Assembly: GCA_015178975.1 (NCBI GenBank)
Contig: WHVD01000039.1
Coordinates: forward strand, 62,001-126,000
Source: Hysterangium stoloniferum
Taxonomy: Eukaryota > Basidiomycota > Agaricomycetes > Hysterangiales > Hysterangiaceae
DNA: 64,000 bases
Reading direction: 5' to 3'
The translations under genes were made by a program, and so were the position numbers. The notes below the pieces were generated by a model. That model did not search any database. It saw only the letters and a program-made list of their open reading frames with translations, and was not told the DNA's origin. Shown one piece after another: positions 1-11,533 of the stretch (its first letter is position 1; every line of letters begins with the position of its first letter).

Positions 1-221
1 AGTTTGTGTCTTACGAGTGGTGGTTCTTGGGTTAAAGTGTGTCTGAGTTCTAATTGGTGCTGAGTGCACCCACAAGTATACACAATGCTTCGAACTAATG
101 AAATATGCAATATTCGAAGAATATGAAAGATAGAAAAATATGAATAGAATATGTAAAATATAAATAAAATAAAAGGAGTGTTTTACCACAATGAAACTGT
201 GGTAAAAGCATACCCTTCACA
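1..221 (+). repeat. Family E LTR-like repeat, 3' part
   Basis: The first 221 bases match 36754-37725 once the solo LTR inside that copy is set aside. The family E copy at 36.7 kb begins TGTGATAG and ends TCACA, so the termini are inverted repeats as in an LTR. Here only the part up to the terminal TCACA is in the window. A perfect 10-bp stem lies at about 181-207 (TTTTACCACA against TGTGGTAAAA). Orientation and element type are not certain. Confidence 0.5.
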
Positions 222-562
222 ATCATGTTATGTCACATTATTTCCCAGCAATATAGTGGCTCGGGGTTCTAGCTGGCTGTATCTAAATCTATGTGAATGT
301 ATTTACTCTTTCTCAAAGCCTCTGGGAGCTAGTGCCTATCCTCTATAGCCTATTGAATAAGACAAATAAGGAAGAGATCTCAGGTTCCAAGTAATGAAAC
401 TCTGTTATATTTCTGCTTTAAATACTCTAGAAGTGATATTGGTACATTATCTGTTGTAAAATAATACATATTATTTATGTTTTGTACTTTAAGCACTCTG
501 AGAGCCTCTGGGAGTCAGCCCCTATCCTCTACAGCCAAAAACAGGGATGGGAGCAAACCAGA
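222..562. other. AT-rich stretch, no gene seen
   Basis: No open frame, RNA gene or recognisable repeat was found. A phrase, gagcctctgggag, occurs twice (about 315 and 502), which hints at old duplicated repeat DNA. Confidence 0.4.
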
Positions 563-1136
563 TCATGGCCAGCAGCTCCAGCGGCTAAACCACTTTACTG
601 ATGCAAGACACTGGGCGAGGTCCATTGCAAATGTGCAAAAATCACACTTGCCTTGAGAACAGGAATAGAACTGTTCCAACACATCAATTTTCCAATTGAC
701 TGGCAAGAAACAATCTTTTACCTTTTTGACAAATGACTCCCAGGAAGGCAGTGCTAAAAACTCCACCTTCCCCAATGCCCACCATTCCACCATCTGAGGT
801 TTGGTGAGAATGGCACCAGTAAGGCAGATGTGAGTCTTGGGCACAAGCTTCTTGTCATGTGTGTCTTCATAATTTTCGAACCCATCTTCACAGGATCCAA
901 GCCAAACTTTCAAGCTGTTGGCTGTCAGGGGGCCAGCAAAAGGTGAAACAATTTTGCTTAACATTTTGGACACTGATGGAGAAGTCAGATGATGAATGTG
1001 CTGAGGTGAGAGTCATGAGATAAGTGGAAGATGAGGGATTCAGTGATAGGATGGCCACAGGAATGTGGATGAGTTGAAGGGCTTCGGCCTGATGAGTCCA
1101 AATCTGAGTCCAAGACAGTGGATGTCCGTTGATCAC
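563..1136 (-). pseudogene. Retroelement Gag-like fossil
   Basis: Two overlapping minus-strand stretches read like a retrotransposon Gag core, with a pattern of spaced tryptophans (VEWWALGKVEF, ALPSWESF, LPVNWKIDVLEQFY) seen in Gag proteins of basidiomycete LTR elements. No protease or reverse transcriptase follows nearby. It is a broken remnant with a few breaks, and the family is not fixed. A gene of another transposon class is possible. Confidence 0.45.
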
Positions 1137-1798
1137 AATGTCAGTGATGTGGTTCTATATAAGGGCCCAAGAATTGGGAACTTGAATTGAGTCGTGGTGT
1201 TCCTTGTGAAGTGAACAGTTGATGGATCCAGTGCAAAGCAGGAAGGTGACGAGCTGGTAGCAAAAATAAGAAAAGTCGGTATCAAAAAAAAAAGTGTAAG
1301 GCTGCTGTCAATTGCAGCCTCACTGAGTCTCAGTCCAACATTGATAGGACTTGAGTATATTTGTCTAAGAACAGTGACAGCAGGTAAAAATGATAATGAA
1401 AAAACTACTATGTGCATTTATCCTAATTATCTAAGGAAGCGGATACTAAATATTAAAGGTCCGTTATGGTAAGCTTCACCAGGCTTACAACTGCAATGGA
1501 TGTTCCTCCCCCAGAGGTGACAACACTCAGCATAACTTGCACTATCAAATTTGCTAAGGAGGGGAGCATAATTATAGTGAGAAGAACATATTGACCAAAG
1601 GTCTTTAGTTTCCAATAGATCAGCTTCTCGAACTAGACTACTTTGAATATTGAGAACTGGAGTTTCTGATCATTGATACGGAAAACCTCTTCAACCAGGC
1701 AGGTAAAAGGGCTTGTTAGAATTGCTCTCGCTGGTCTGCTCAGACTCCTGACTCCATTCAATGCAAACCTTTTTGGATATTGGTGATCAGCAGCCAAT

Positions 1799-1847
1799 CC
1801 AGCTTCATTATAGGAGGACATCCAGCTTCATTATAGGAGGACATCCA
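1799..1847. repeat. Short tandem duplication, about 25 bp x 2
   Basis: The phrase ccagcttcattatagga followed by ggacat is present twice head to tail. It sits in minus-strand coding-like DNA (1633-1821) that I could not assign to a family. Confidence 0.6.
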
Positions 1848-2552
1848 TCTTCATAGTATACTCCAAATTCTTCAAAGTAGGCTGCTCCAACCATGCTATA
1901 GAAGTGCCTAGCAGCCTCGTCACATCACTAACTGGGAAGCCATAGATATGAGAGTCATATGTACAGAATCCATCCAATGGAACAGTGACCACTGTCGTAT
2001 TTGACTTCTCCGTTTACTTTCTTAGAAAGTGGGACCTGGAAAGCCACTTATATGCTTTGTTTGAGATGATAAACGCCTTGTTTTCAGCGATTTTGAAGTT
2101 GAAAAGTGCAATATGCCTCTTTAAAGACAAGATCCCCAGCAGCCTGGCTCAACAGACTGAAGGAAGGGAGCAACTAATGGTGTGGGAGTTGGATATGATC
2201 AACGTGTCCAATTTATGATATCTTGTCATAAATTCATCAACCAACCTGTGCTATTGGTGAGAATATCAAGAGTGGCAGCTGCGGGAATATGCTTGAGAAT
2301 AAAGAATGTTTGACATCATAGTCACGATCCTCAAAAACTATAGTGGAATGTTTTCCAAGTTGGGCCACAGGTTCCCTGCCGAACAATTCCTCATTCTGTC
2401 TCAATATATGGGCATATATAAGCAAAAGCAGGAGCTTTGGAATGACTTAGCTAATTTTGTTTCTATGCCTGTAGTCTAAGTCTACCACTCCACTGGGCCC
2501 TACCTCCTCAGGAAGCAAGTATGCAGCAAAGTCGGCAGCAAACACAAGAGAG

Positions 2553-2796
2553 TGTTAGATTATATAATACCAACCATTGTTCCAACTGGGTCCATATGGT
2601 GTACAGCTCTGAGTTTAGTGTGTATATGATCTAATAGGAATGGCACTTAGGGTTATATCCTTAAGTACAGTGTAAGATAAAACCTATCCAAGGTCAGATG
2701 GTGTAGTGGTTAACATCTTTGTTATGTAATTGAGAGATCCTGGGTTCAATCCCCAGTCTGGCTATTCATTTTCTACGTTACTTATGTTCTCTAACA
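2553..2796 (+). mobile_element. Solo LTR of a miniature LTR element, tRNA-like insert
   Basis: The unit starts TGTTAGATT and ends TCTAACA, giving TGTTA/TAACA inverted termini. It is flanked by identical 5-bp repeats, GAGAG at 2548-2552 and 2797-2801, which marks a solo LTR. It shares its last 100 bases with the two LTRs of the nested miniature element (ending 4849, and 14726-14851). Near its 3' end it contains a tRNA-like segment, listed separately. It is 244 bp, against 126 bp for 14726-14851, so the 5' portion differs between copies. Confidence 0.75.
2693..2762 (+). other. tRNA-like sequence with Pol III A and B boxes, inside an LTR
   Basis: A 70-nt stretch can form a 7-bp acceptor-like stem (GTCAGAT with GTCTGGC, some G-T pairs), a D-arm region containing the A box TGGTGTAGTGG, an anticodon-like stem with an oversized 11-nt loop, and a perfect T arm (CTGGG/CCCAG around TTCAATC) containing the B box GGTTCAATCC. 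The large loop and the repetition within LTRs argue against a working tRNA gene. The two promoter boxes look intact, so Pol III could recognise it. No CCA is encoded. The parent tRNA is not identified; Asp/Glu-type D arms look closest. Confidence 0.65.
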
Positions 2797-3566
2797 GAGA
2801 GAAATTTAATGAGTCGACTAATAGTGATGGTATTTTCCTCATTATCAATGCATTGATAATGAAAATATCGTAAAGGGCATCATTCAGCATGACATGATGC
2901 CCAATAATGGTAAGCCTCCCCAGATGAATCCACCTTGATGCCGACACAGGATAGCCTGACTTTCAACACATGGTGTGGTCCATTACATATGTATAATTTC
3001 CACCGTGGTGTCAATGGATTTCCCTGGATGTAGAGGGCAAGAGAGCACACGTATGATATATGGCTTTGTAGTGACCTGCTTTACTACGGCCATTGCAACA
3101 ATTAAAAAGTCATTATGCACCATGACAACAAACACATACACTTTGCTATCAAGGTCCCAAGCGTAGGTGGTAGTGATCAGGTGAAATACTCAAATTTCAC
3201 TGGTGGCATTCTTTCACACCCAATTGCGGAAGCACTTGTAAAGTGTATGTCAATGGTGTCCTTCATCCCAGGTCAATGCTCTTTTATCCCCATGCTTTCT
3301 GGTGACAACTCCATTCTGTACTTTCCATCGGTGAGCATTTGCATGCATCTCCATTTGTAGGTTCCACCTGATTGACCTGAGTGTCGTGTCAGCAGTGTCA
3401 AAGTAAATCTCAACTGCTCAAATGTTTTGGAAGGCATTAATCATTATCGAAAAGGACATGATAGCATCTTCCACATGGCTATTGCTTTCCCGATCACCAT
3501 CACTTTCCCTATTACCATTGCCCCCCTGGCTGTAATAGGAGACTTAGTCTCAACATCACTTTCAGT

Positions 3567-4790
3567 CACATTCTCACTTTGCTCAATAAGGGGAAGTCTG
3601 CTTCTCAGATCTCTGCAAACACTGGCAGAGGCCTGTTCACTATATCCAGAATTTGCTGTACCCATTGCCTATCACTTGCCAAAGTACCTGATGGCCATCC
3701 ATACAAGCTTTTTCCCTCAGATATTCATTATTCCATCCAACAAACCACTTCTCAGAAGGTAGAACATGCCACTGAGGTCACCAAAATCCTTCAAAATATG
3801 AGTGGAGAGTCCAATTCAGTGAAAACTGTTCATAGAGCACTCAAGAAGGCTGGAATGAGGGCTGTGGTGAAAATAAAAAGGCCTTTACTCACTAAGAGGC
3901 ATAGGAAGGCAAGGATGGACTTTGCTCTGACACACAAGGACTGGACCATGGATAATTGGAAGAGGGTTTTTTGGTCAGATGAGACAAAAATCAATCATTT
4001 GGGGTCACATGGGAGGAAGTGGGTGTGGAAAAGGGCAGGAGGGGCTCAGTGATAGGCTGGTTGAGGATACAGTCAAGTTGGAGGAGGAAATCTGATGTTG
4101 TGGGGCTGTACATATGTTGTGGGAAGGACCAGGATATTCCACCAAGATTGATGGAAGGATGGATACTGACCTTTATGTTAGCATTCTGGAAGATGAACTT
4201 CAAGTAACCATGGAGTATTATGGCAAGAATACAGAAGATGTGGTCTTTCAGCAAGACAATGACCCTAAACACAAGAGCAAGAAGGCCACCAATTGGTTTA
4301 AAGACAATGGATTTGTGGTTATGGTATGGCCACCTCAGTCTGCTGACCTTAATCCAATTGAACACCTCTGGTATTACCTCAAAAAGAGGCTGGGAGAGTA
4401 TGAAGTGGCACCCAAGAGTATTCATGAGTTGTAGGAGAGGGTTCAGACAGAGTGGGAGAAGATCCCTGCCTCTACTTGTCAGAACTTGATAGAGAGTATG
4501 CCTAGAAGGGTTGAGGCTGTTTTGAAGGCCAAGGGAGGCCATACCAAGTACTAGATTGTTTGATTTGTGTTCTTTTTATACCAGGGACAAAACCCTTCCA
4601 ATGTGATTTTATTAGTGTTTTGTTTATAGTGTGGGAAATACTGATGTTTATGTCATAATATTTTAAGGGCATAGATAACATATAGACCTTACCAACCACC
4701 AAATTTCAGGTCTGTATCTACAGTGGTTCTTGAGTTATTCAAGAATCTTTGCACAACTAAAAATCATTGGAAGGGTTTTGTCCCTCACTC
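3567..4790 (+). mobile_element. Tc1/mariner element, family Tc1-2, 5'-truncated copy
   Basis: Homology to the copy at 39080-40373 starts near 3567, so the left inverted repeat and promoter are gone. The right end keeps the full terminal region (inner core about 4581, outer core about 4766, ending CCCTCACT next to TA at 4791-4792). The transposase pieces show a DD34E catalytic set: FWSDETKIN, FQQDNDPKH and LNPIEHLW. The frame is interrupted at least twice: it breaks near 4050 and has a stop after IHEL near 4434 where the sister copy reads IHELWERV. Defective. Its right end lies inside the tRNA-like part of the miniature element's 5' LTR. Confidence 0.85.
3579..4551 (+). pseudogene. Tc1-2 transposase, broken
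   Basis: The transposase cuts and pastes at TA sites. The visible order is a helix-turn-helix region (LNKGKSASQISANTGRG), then a second DNA-binding part ending KAGMRAVVKIKRPLL, then the DDE domain. The first Asp is in WSDETKIN (about 3980), the second in QQDNDPKH (about 4253) and the Glu in LNPIEHLW (about 4355). The C-terminus MPRRVEAVLKAKGGHTKY ends at about 4551. A frameshift near 4050 and a stop near 4434 inactivate it. Tc1 transposases are about 340 aa; the pieces together cover about that length. Confidence 0.8.
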
Positions 4791-5468
4791 TATGCAGAAG
4801 CCCTGGGTTCAATCCCCAGTCTGGTCATTCATTTTCTACACCCATAACAGGTTATGGGCCCCATTGTGCTATAGGGCATGGTTCCTGTGTGTAGAGTGAA
4901 CAGTTATGTATATTTATGTATGGTACAGTTGGACAAAAGAGCCAGAGAGGACCTATACAGTGACTCACAAAACCTTTCCAATGTTTGGAGTTTGCATATT
5001 GGCAGACTACTACCAGGGGAGAGAAAATAGCAAAAAATATCAACAATTCACACTAGATAGCTAAACATGTATAGAATCATGGTCTAGAATATTATTACAT
5101 AATATGCATTTTTGGGCATGCTAAAAATAATTTAGTCAGGCCTTCTCATTGGAAAGGTTTGGTGGCTGATGATTTTGATACAATATATACTATATTAGCT
5201 GGCCAAATCACATGTCTTTGTTGATTCTATTCAATATGGTCACATGAATTGCTGATCTATAGTCAATTTTGATATTACTATCTCTTCACATTGCCAGCAA
5301 TCCATCATGCACTCCCTCTCTCCTGCTCAACAACAATACATTATCTCTCTACTTGAAGCTGGCCATTCCACCCCATCCATTGGCTCAATTACTGGTTTTA
5401 GCATTGGTACTATCTCCAGACTTCACTCTAAGTCCCTTCCTACCCTTCCCAAATCAACTGGAGGTCAT

Positions 5469-6291
5469 TGTTACGACTGGAAAATCCTGCCGGACTCTGG
5501 GCATTAACTTGTATGCACCCATGCCCTAGATGCACCAAATGTCAGTTTACAGGAATTCCCACCCGGACTCCGTATGTCAGACTTGTCTACATTCAACCTT
5601 CATTACGTCACGTATCAGTCACTGGAATACCCCCGGACTCCAATCCCTGTCTATGTCTGTCCTCATCCCACGCATCAGTCACCGGACCCCACTCAGAATC
5701 CCGTCATCACTCTAACTGAGCCCCATTCCCGTTTTAGTCAAATGACCTGTCACGATTAGGACTCCGCTCCCACTCCGTTTCCCATTATGGGTTATGCTTT
5801 GTCATGATTCAGACTCTGCTCCATTCCGTCCCGTTCCTAACACCAAATTTGGTGTTTACTATTCTCGTTTTATGTTTTGTTAGTTTCATTTCATCATTAC
5901 TGGATTTGGTATGTCATTCACTCCATGGTTAAACTGGCAGATGTTGTACATACAATCCAGTCAGAAAATCGGCTTAGATTCCCCCCAGTAATCTAATACA
6001 TTTTCCGCTCTAAACTCCTACTTGAATCACACCACTCACACTAGTCGGAGCCCACGGGCTCCAGCGCATCTATCTCTCTCACCTATCCCACCTCACAACC
6101 TCTCGACCCACAACCTCTGACCTATGACCCCTCAACCCACGAACCCCACCCAGACTCCCTGGGATTCCCGTCCGCCTGTCTGAAATTGGACAACACGATC
6201 TCGTGAGGGCGCAGCCTATAAGCTGAAGCCAAGTCCTACCGGATATTCCATGGGTTTCTCCAGAGACCCACCTTGTACGTGTATCCTAACA
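5469..6291 (+). repeat. 5' LTR of gypsy A
   Basis: It begins TGTTACGACTGG and ends GTATCCTAACA. It contains a perfect 18-bp palindrome AACACCAAATTTGGTGTT (5839-5856), a CGG-ACT-CCG site (5564-5572) among several related triplet pairs, and the shared LTR core CTATAAGCTGAAGCCAAG at about 6215. The related LTRs at 36915, 38022, 52656 and 63650 confirm the boundaries. Confidence 0.95.
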
Positions 6292-6327
6292 GTATTTTCT
6301 GACTAAGACTCACAGATTGTTTTCAAT

Positions 6328-7320
6328 ATGCCACCAAGGAGAAAAGTGCACACACAGGCATCATTACCTGGACTGTCGACTCCTCATTCCCCGTTAACTT
6401 TGTATACCAGTCAGACACTCTTGGACCAGCCGGAACCCATGGAAGAAGCCTGTATCGAAGAAGTCCCGGAAAACCAGGTTGAATCCGAGCACGAGGACAA
6501 ATCCATAGCACCCAAGAAGGGAAAAGGTGTCGAAAATCCTCCGCCTAACCAACGACCGCACTTGGGGGATCCTACTTCTGAATTTTTAGCAGGTAATATA
6601 GATAAATTTATGCTGCACCTGCTAGAAGAATGAAAGAAAAAGGAACAAGAACCTCCATGGTCAAAAGTCAATGCTCCAGAACCCTTCATGGGTTCCAACC
6701 CAAACAAACTCTCTACTTTCCTCATGCAACGTCACTTCAATTTCCACAATCGAGCCACCGCATTCTCCACAGACTCCCGAAAAGTCAATTACACACTTTC
6801 ATACTTGTCAGGATCCACGTTGAAATGGTTTGAACCGGCTTTTAGTGGACTTTCCGAGGAAGAGCTGCTTTGGCTCGAAGATTGGGATGCTTTTGTTTTG
6901 GAGCTTGAAACCAACTTTGGCCCATATGACCCAACAGGAGAAGCTAAGAACAGTCTCACAAATCTTCATATGAAGGACATGCAGCACATCACAGACTACA
7001 TCGTCCAATTCAATAATCTTGCAGCTCGTTGTCAGTGGGGCGATCCCGCTCTCCACCACCAATTCTACACTGGTCTACTGTCCCACCTTAAAGACGAAGT
7101 CTCCAAAGGAGAAGATGGCAAGCCAAAAACCCTGTCCCATATGCGCCTCAAGGCTCAAAATGCAGACACACATTATTGGGAATGTTGCATGGAAGTTGCC
7201 CACAAGACCTCCGCGGACAAAGTAAACAAGTCCATGGCCAATAAAAACAACAACAACAATTTGTCAACCAGCAACCAAAACTCCACACAATCCAACAAGA
7301 AGAATGATAAAAAGTCTTAA
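6328..7320 (+). pseudogene. gypsy A gag region (fossil)
   Basis: This is the structural-protein region of the chromovirus. It includes the Gag core pattern (LSTFLMQRHFNFHN, SGSTLKWFEPAF, WDAFVLELETNFGPYDP, ARCQWGDPALHHQFYTGL) that matches Ty3/gypsy Gag proteins, followed by an Asn/Lys-rich tail. A zinc-knuckle-like patch (about 7420-7470) follows downstream. Broken. Confidence 0.85.
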
Positions 7321-7489
7321 AACAACAACAACAACAAGGACAATAACAAGGGTCAACAGTCCGGCAAGCAAACCAGAAAACCCGACCTCTCAGGCAAACT
7401 TGGACCTGATGGCAAATTGACCCCACAGGAAAGACAATGTCATATGGACAATAACCTCTGTCTCTTGTGCCCAGTCATCAAGTTCCAGA

Positions 7490-10400
7490 ATGTCCACTGG
7501 CAAAAGCAAACTCTTCAAAGGGACAAACAGCCAAGGCCTCCATGGAAACCCAATCAAAGGACAAACCGGCTTCCGACTCGAAAAAAGAGTAAGCAACCCT
7601 GTGGACTCCATGCGGGTTGGGGGTTGCATTGCCTCTCCACGCATTCAAGAGTTTACCTGTCTCAACGCATCTGCTCTTTCACGTTCTAATTCATTTTTCG
7701 TTAAACTTATGTCTAATATGATCCCGAAATTCATTTTTTCAGCTCTTATAGATTCTGGCTCAACTCATTGTTTTTTAGATACAAAATTCACACAAAAGAA
7801 TATGTTGTCAACTTATCCGATTAATCCCATTGGCCTCGGCCTCTTTGATGGCACAAGTAATTCGGTTGTCACCCAAGCTTGTGATTTATCCATCTGTTTC
7901 CCTTGTGGAACTTCTCAGTTGGTCACTTTCTATGTGACCCAGTTAGACTCAAGTTGCTCGGTGGTCCTAGGACACAACTGGCTTACCCACTACAATCCAT
8001 TGATTGACTGGATAGCTAACAGTATAACATTCCGGACACCCGCAGCAGCCGAGGAAACTGCACCTGACCCAGCCTCCACGGCACCCATGGCCTTCCCGGC
8101 ACCTGCAGTCTCGAGGACTCCTGTGATCCCTACGGCACCCATGGCTTCCCTGGAACCCATGGCACCTCTGTCTATTTCTCTGATTAATGCTGCAGCTTTT
8201 ATTAGGGCTACAAAAATGGATGGGTCCCAGGCGTTCACTATCAACTTAAAAATTGATGAAGCAACTGGACATTTTTCAACTCCAGTATCCGCATCTGAGC
8301 AAGCCGCTGACCTAGAAGGTGTCCCGGAGAAATATCATGACTTCGCAGATGTTTTTACCAAGAAAAAAGCTGACTGGCTTCTGCCCCACAGAGAATACGA
8401 CTTAAAAATTGACCTTGAAGATGGCGCACAGCCACCCCTAGGACATATTTACCCGCTCTCGTCCACAGAACTTTCTGCAATCTGCAATTTCCTGGATGAA
8501 CATTTGTCCATAGGTTTCATCAGACCCTCAAAGTCTCCTTTTGGAGCACCTGTTCTCTTTGTCAGAAAAAAGGATGGATCCCTTAGACTATGTGTTGATT
8601 TTAGAGGCCTCAATGCTGTCACCAAAAAGGATAAGTATCCACTTCCACTCATATCTGATCTGCTTGATGCTCTGCAGAATGCCCGGATTTACACCAAAAT
8701 AGATCTCAAACACGCCTATCATTTGGTCCAGATTGCTGTGGGTGGCGAATGGAAAACCACTTTTAGAACCAATTATGGGGCCTTTGAGTGGTTGGTGATG
8801 CCCTTTGGACTCACCAATGCTCCTTCTGTTTTTCAGCATTTTATCAACAACATGTTCTCGGACATGCTCAATGTATGCGTTATTGTTTACTTGGATGACA
8901 TTCTTATCTACTCTGAGGACCCCGTGGAACACAACAAACAAGTCCGTGAAGTTCTCCGGAGACTCAGACAACATGGTTTATTCATGAACAGTAAAAAATG
9001 TACTTTTGACACAGACTCTGTGGAATACCTAGGTTTCATTATGGGACCCAACAGACTCCGCATGGACAAAACTAAAGTGCAAGTCATCAAATATTGGCCT
9101 GAACCCCAAAAAGTTAAAGATATACAATCCTTCCTCAGCTTTGCCAATTTTTACAGACGGTTTATCTGTGGATATTCCAACCTCACGGTTCCCCTCACCC
9201 ATCTTACATGTAAGGATACTCTGTGGAATTTAACGATAAGTGTCAAAAAGCTGTCAATCTTTTAAAAAATTCTTTTTCTTCAGCTCCTGTTCTGTCACAT
9301 TGGAAACTGGACTTCCCGCTCATTGTTGAAATGGATGCCTCAGACTATGCACTTGGAGCCATTCTGTCTATCCAGGACTCTGACGGAGAAGTCTATCCAT
9401 GGCTTTTCTGTCCCAGACTTTCACTGGAGCAGAGCTCAACTATGACATTCATAATAAGGAACTCCTGGCAATTTTTTCAGCTTTCAAAGTGTGGTGACAC
9501 TATTTGGAAGGCTCAGGAACTTCAATTGACATTGTAACAGATCACAAAAACCTGGAATACTTTTCTACTACAAAACTTTTGACCCGTTGGTAGGCCCGCT
9601 GGTCTGAATATCTATCTGCCTTCAATATGATCATCCATTTTCGACCTGGCCATCTTGGCGGCAAACCCGACGCTTTAACTAGACGATGGGACATCTATCC
9701 TAAAGAGGGGAGCAATGACTATACCACAGTAAACCCGCACAACCTGAAACCTATTTTCATGAATCAGCAACTTACCGCATCAGTCTGTGCAACTTTCCTC
9801 GTGCATCCCATTGTCCGTGGAATTATCATTATGGATATCAAGAAGTTACATCAAGATATTCTATTGGCAATTCCACTAGACCCGATAACTAAAGCTCACC
9901 TTGACAATCCCGTGGACCCCGATCAACCTTGGTGGTCTCTTGATCAGCATGGTTTCATTAGACTTGACAATAGGATCTATGTACTGGACTCCGCCAGCCT
10001 CCGCCTCAGGGTCCTTCAATACAAACATGATCATCCACTCTCAGGACATTTTGGGTACAACAAAACTCTATCACTAATAAGAAGAGAATATACTTGGCCC
10101 GGACTCCGTGGATTCATTAAGCATTATTGTACATCTTGCACTACTTGTCCCCACTCGAAATCTCAGTGACACAAGCCATACGGCCTTTTGAAACAACTCC
10201 CAGTACTGGAACACCCGTGGAATTCTATCTCAATGGATTTCATTGAACACCTACTGGACTCTGAAGGCTTTTCCGCCATTCTAGTCGTTGTTGACAGATT
10301 CTCAAAACAAGGTACATTCATCCCTACACATGATACAATTACATATGTGCAGTTAGCGGAACATTTCATTATCCACGTATTTTCCAAGCACGGAGTTCCG

Positions 10401-11290
10401 TCCCACATAACTTCCGATCGAGGATCAGAGTTCATGTCTCACTTCTGTAGATCCCTCAGGAAATCCTTGGACATGAAGTTACATTTCATGTCCAGACACC
10501 ACCCGGAAGGTGACGGACAAACTGAACACGTCAATCAGACATTGGAACAATATCTCCATGTATATTGCAACTACCAACAGGACAATTGGAAATCTTTGTT
10601 ACCACTTGCAGAGTTTGCTTACAACAATGCACCATCGGCCACTACTGGCATTTCCCTGTTCTTTGCAAATAAAGGATATAATCCAAATATTACAGTACAT
10701 CCAGAATGAAATCTTACCTCTGCTCACGCTCAAGAGTTCACCATGGACCTCCACGAGCTCCACAAGGAACTCCAGACTGCAATAAAGTCCGCCCAAGAGC
10801 AATACCAACTTTCAGCGGACAGACACCGGATCCCGCCACCCAACTTCAAAATTGGCGATCGTGTTTTTGTCAAAGCTCAATTCTTTAGGACTACCCATCC
10901 ATCAAAAAAGCTTGCTGAAAAATATTTAGGTCCATTTGAAATTATCACACAAATAGGTTCGGTCTCTTGGACCCTACAGCTTCCGGATAGCATGTGTGCG
11001 GTACACCCGGTATTTCATGTTTCTATGTTAGAACCTTGTACTGCTAACACTATCCCGGATTGCATGCAATCTCTGCCTCCTCCGGTCATCATTGACGGAG
11101 AATCCGAGTTTGAAATCTCAGAAATTTTAGATTCGAAAATTGACAAGCGTTGACGCACTTGTAAACTGCTTTACTTGGTCAAGTGGGTGGGTTACGAGGG
11201 CACCAATGAAGAAACCTCATGGATTTTGGCCACAGAATTCAGTAATGCCATGGATCTCATCACTGACTTTCATACAGCTTACCCACTCAA
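7490..11290 (+). pseudogene. gypsy A pol region (fossil)
   Basis: The parts in order are: aspartic protease with ALIDSGSTHCFLD (about 7740-7780); a Pro/Ala-rich linker; reverse transcriptase with IRPSKSPFGAPVLFV and VIVYLDDILIYSED; RNase H with VEMDASDYALGAIL; integrase HHCC finger ending CTSCTTCPH; integrase catalytic core with SMDFIEHL, TSDRGSEFMS and HPEGDGQTEHVNQ; the GPF-type VHPVFHVSMLEP stretch; and a chromodomain-like end that includes YLVKWVGYE. This is the Tf1/sushi-like chromovirus order. It is not intact. Confidence 0.9.
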
Positions 11291-11533
11291 ACCTGGGCCA
11301 CTATCATCTCTCTGACCACACTCTGTGGACCACATGTTATGTTTGGACTCATTTTCATTATTCCCTGTCGCCCTATGTCTCTCTTTGCTTTTACAGGTTC
11401 TGACATGTCCTTCAAGTCCTTAAGCGGATTCTCCATGGACTTTGACTTTGACTTTGACCTTCACTTTGATTCTTATGTTTTTTCACGCTTTACTTTTAAG
11501 TTCAAGATTATTATCAAGTTTTATTATATTTTT

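Noticed and set aside
2693-2762. A true tRNA gene
   Set aside because: The anticodon loop is too large, and the same segment recurs inside other LTRs, so it is a tRNA-derived repeat part.
2762-3360. Copia protease-like text (WIHLGRLTIIGHHVMLNDALY)
   Set aside because: Resembles the region before copia integrase, but lacks a DSG motif and any neighbour domain; too weak to list.
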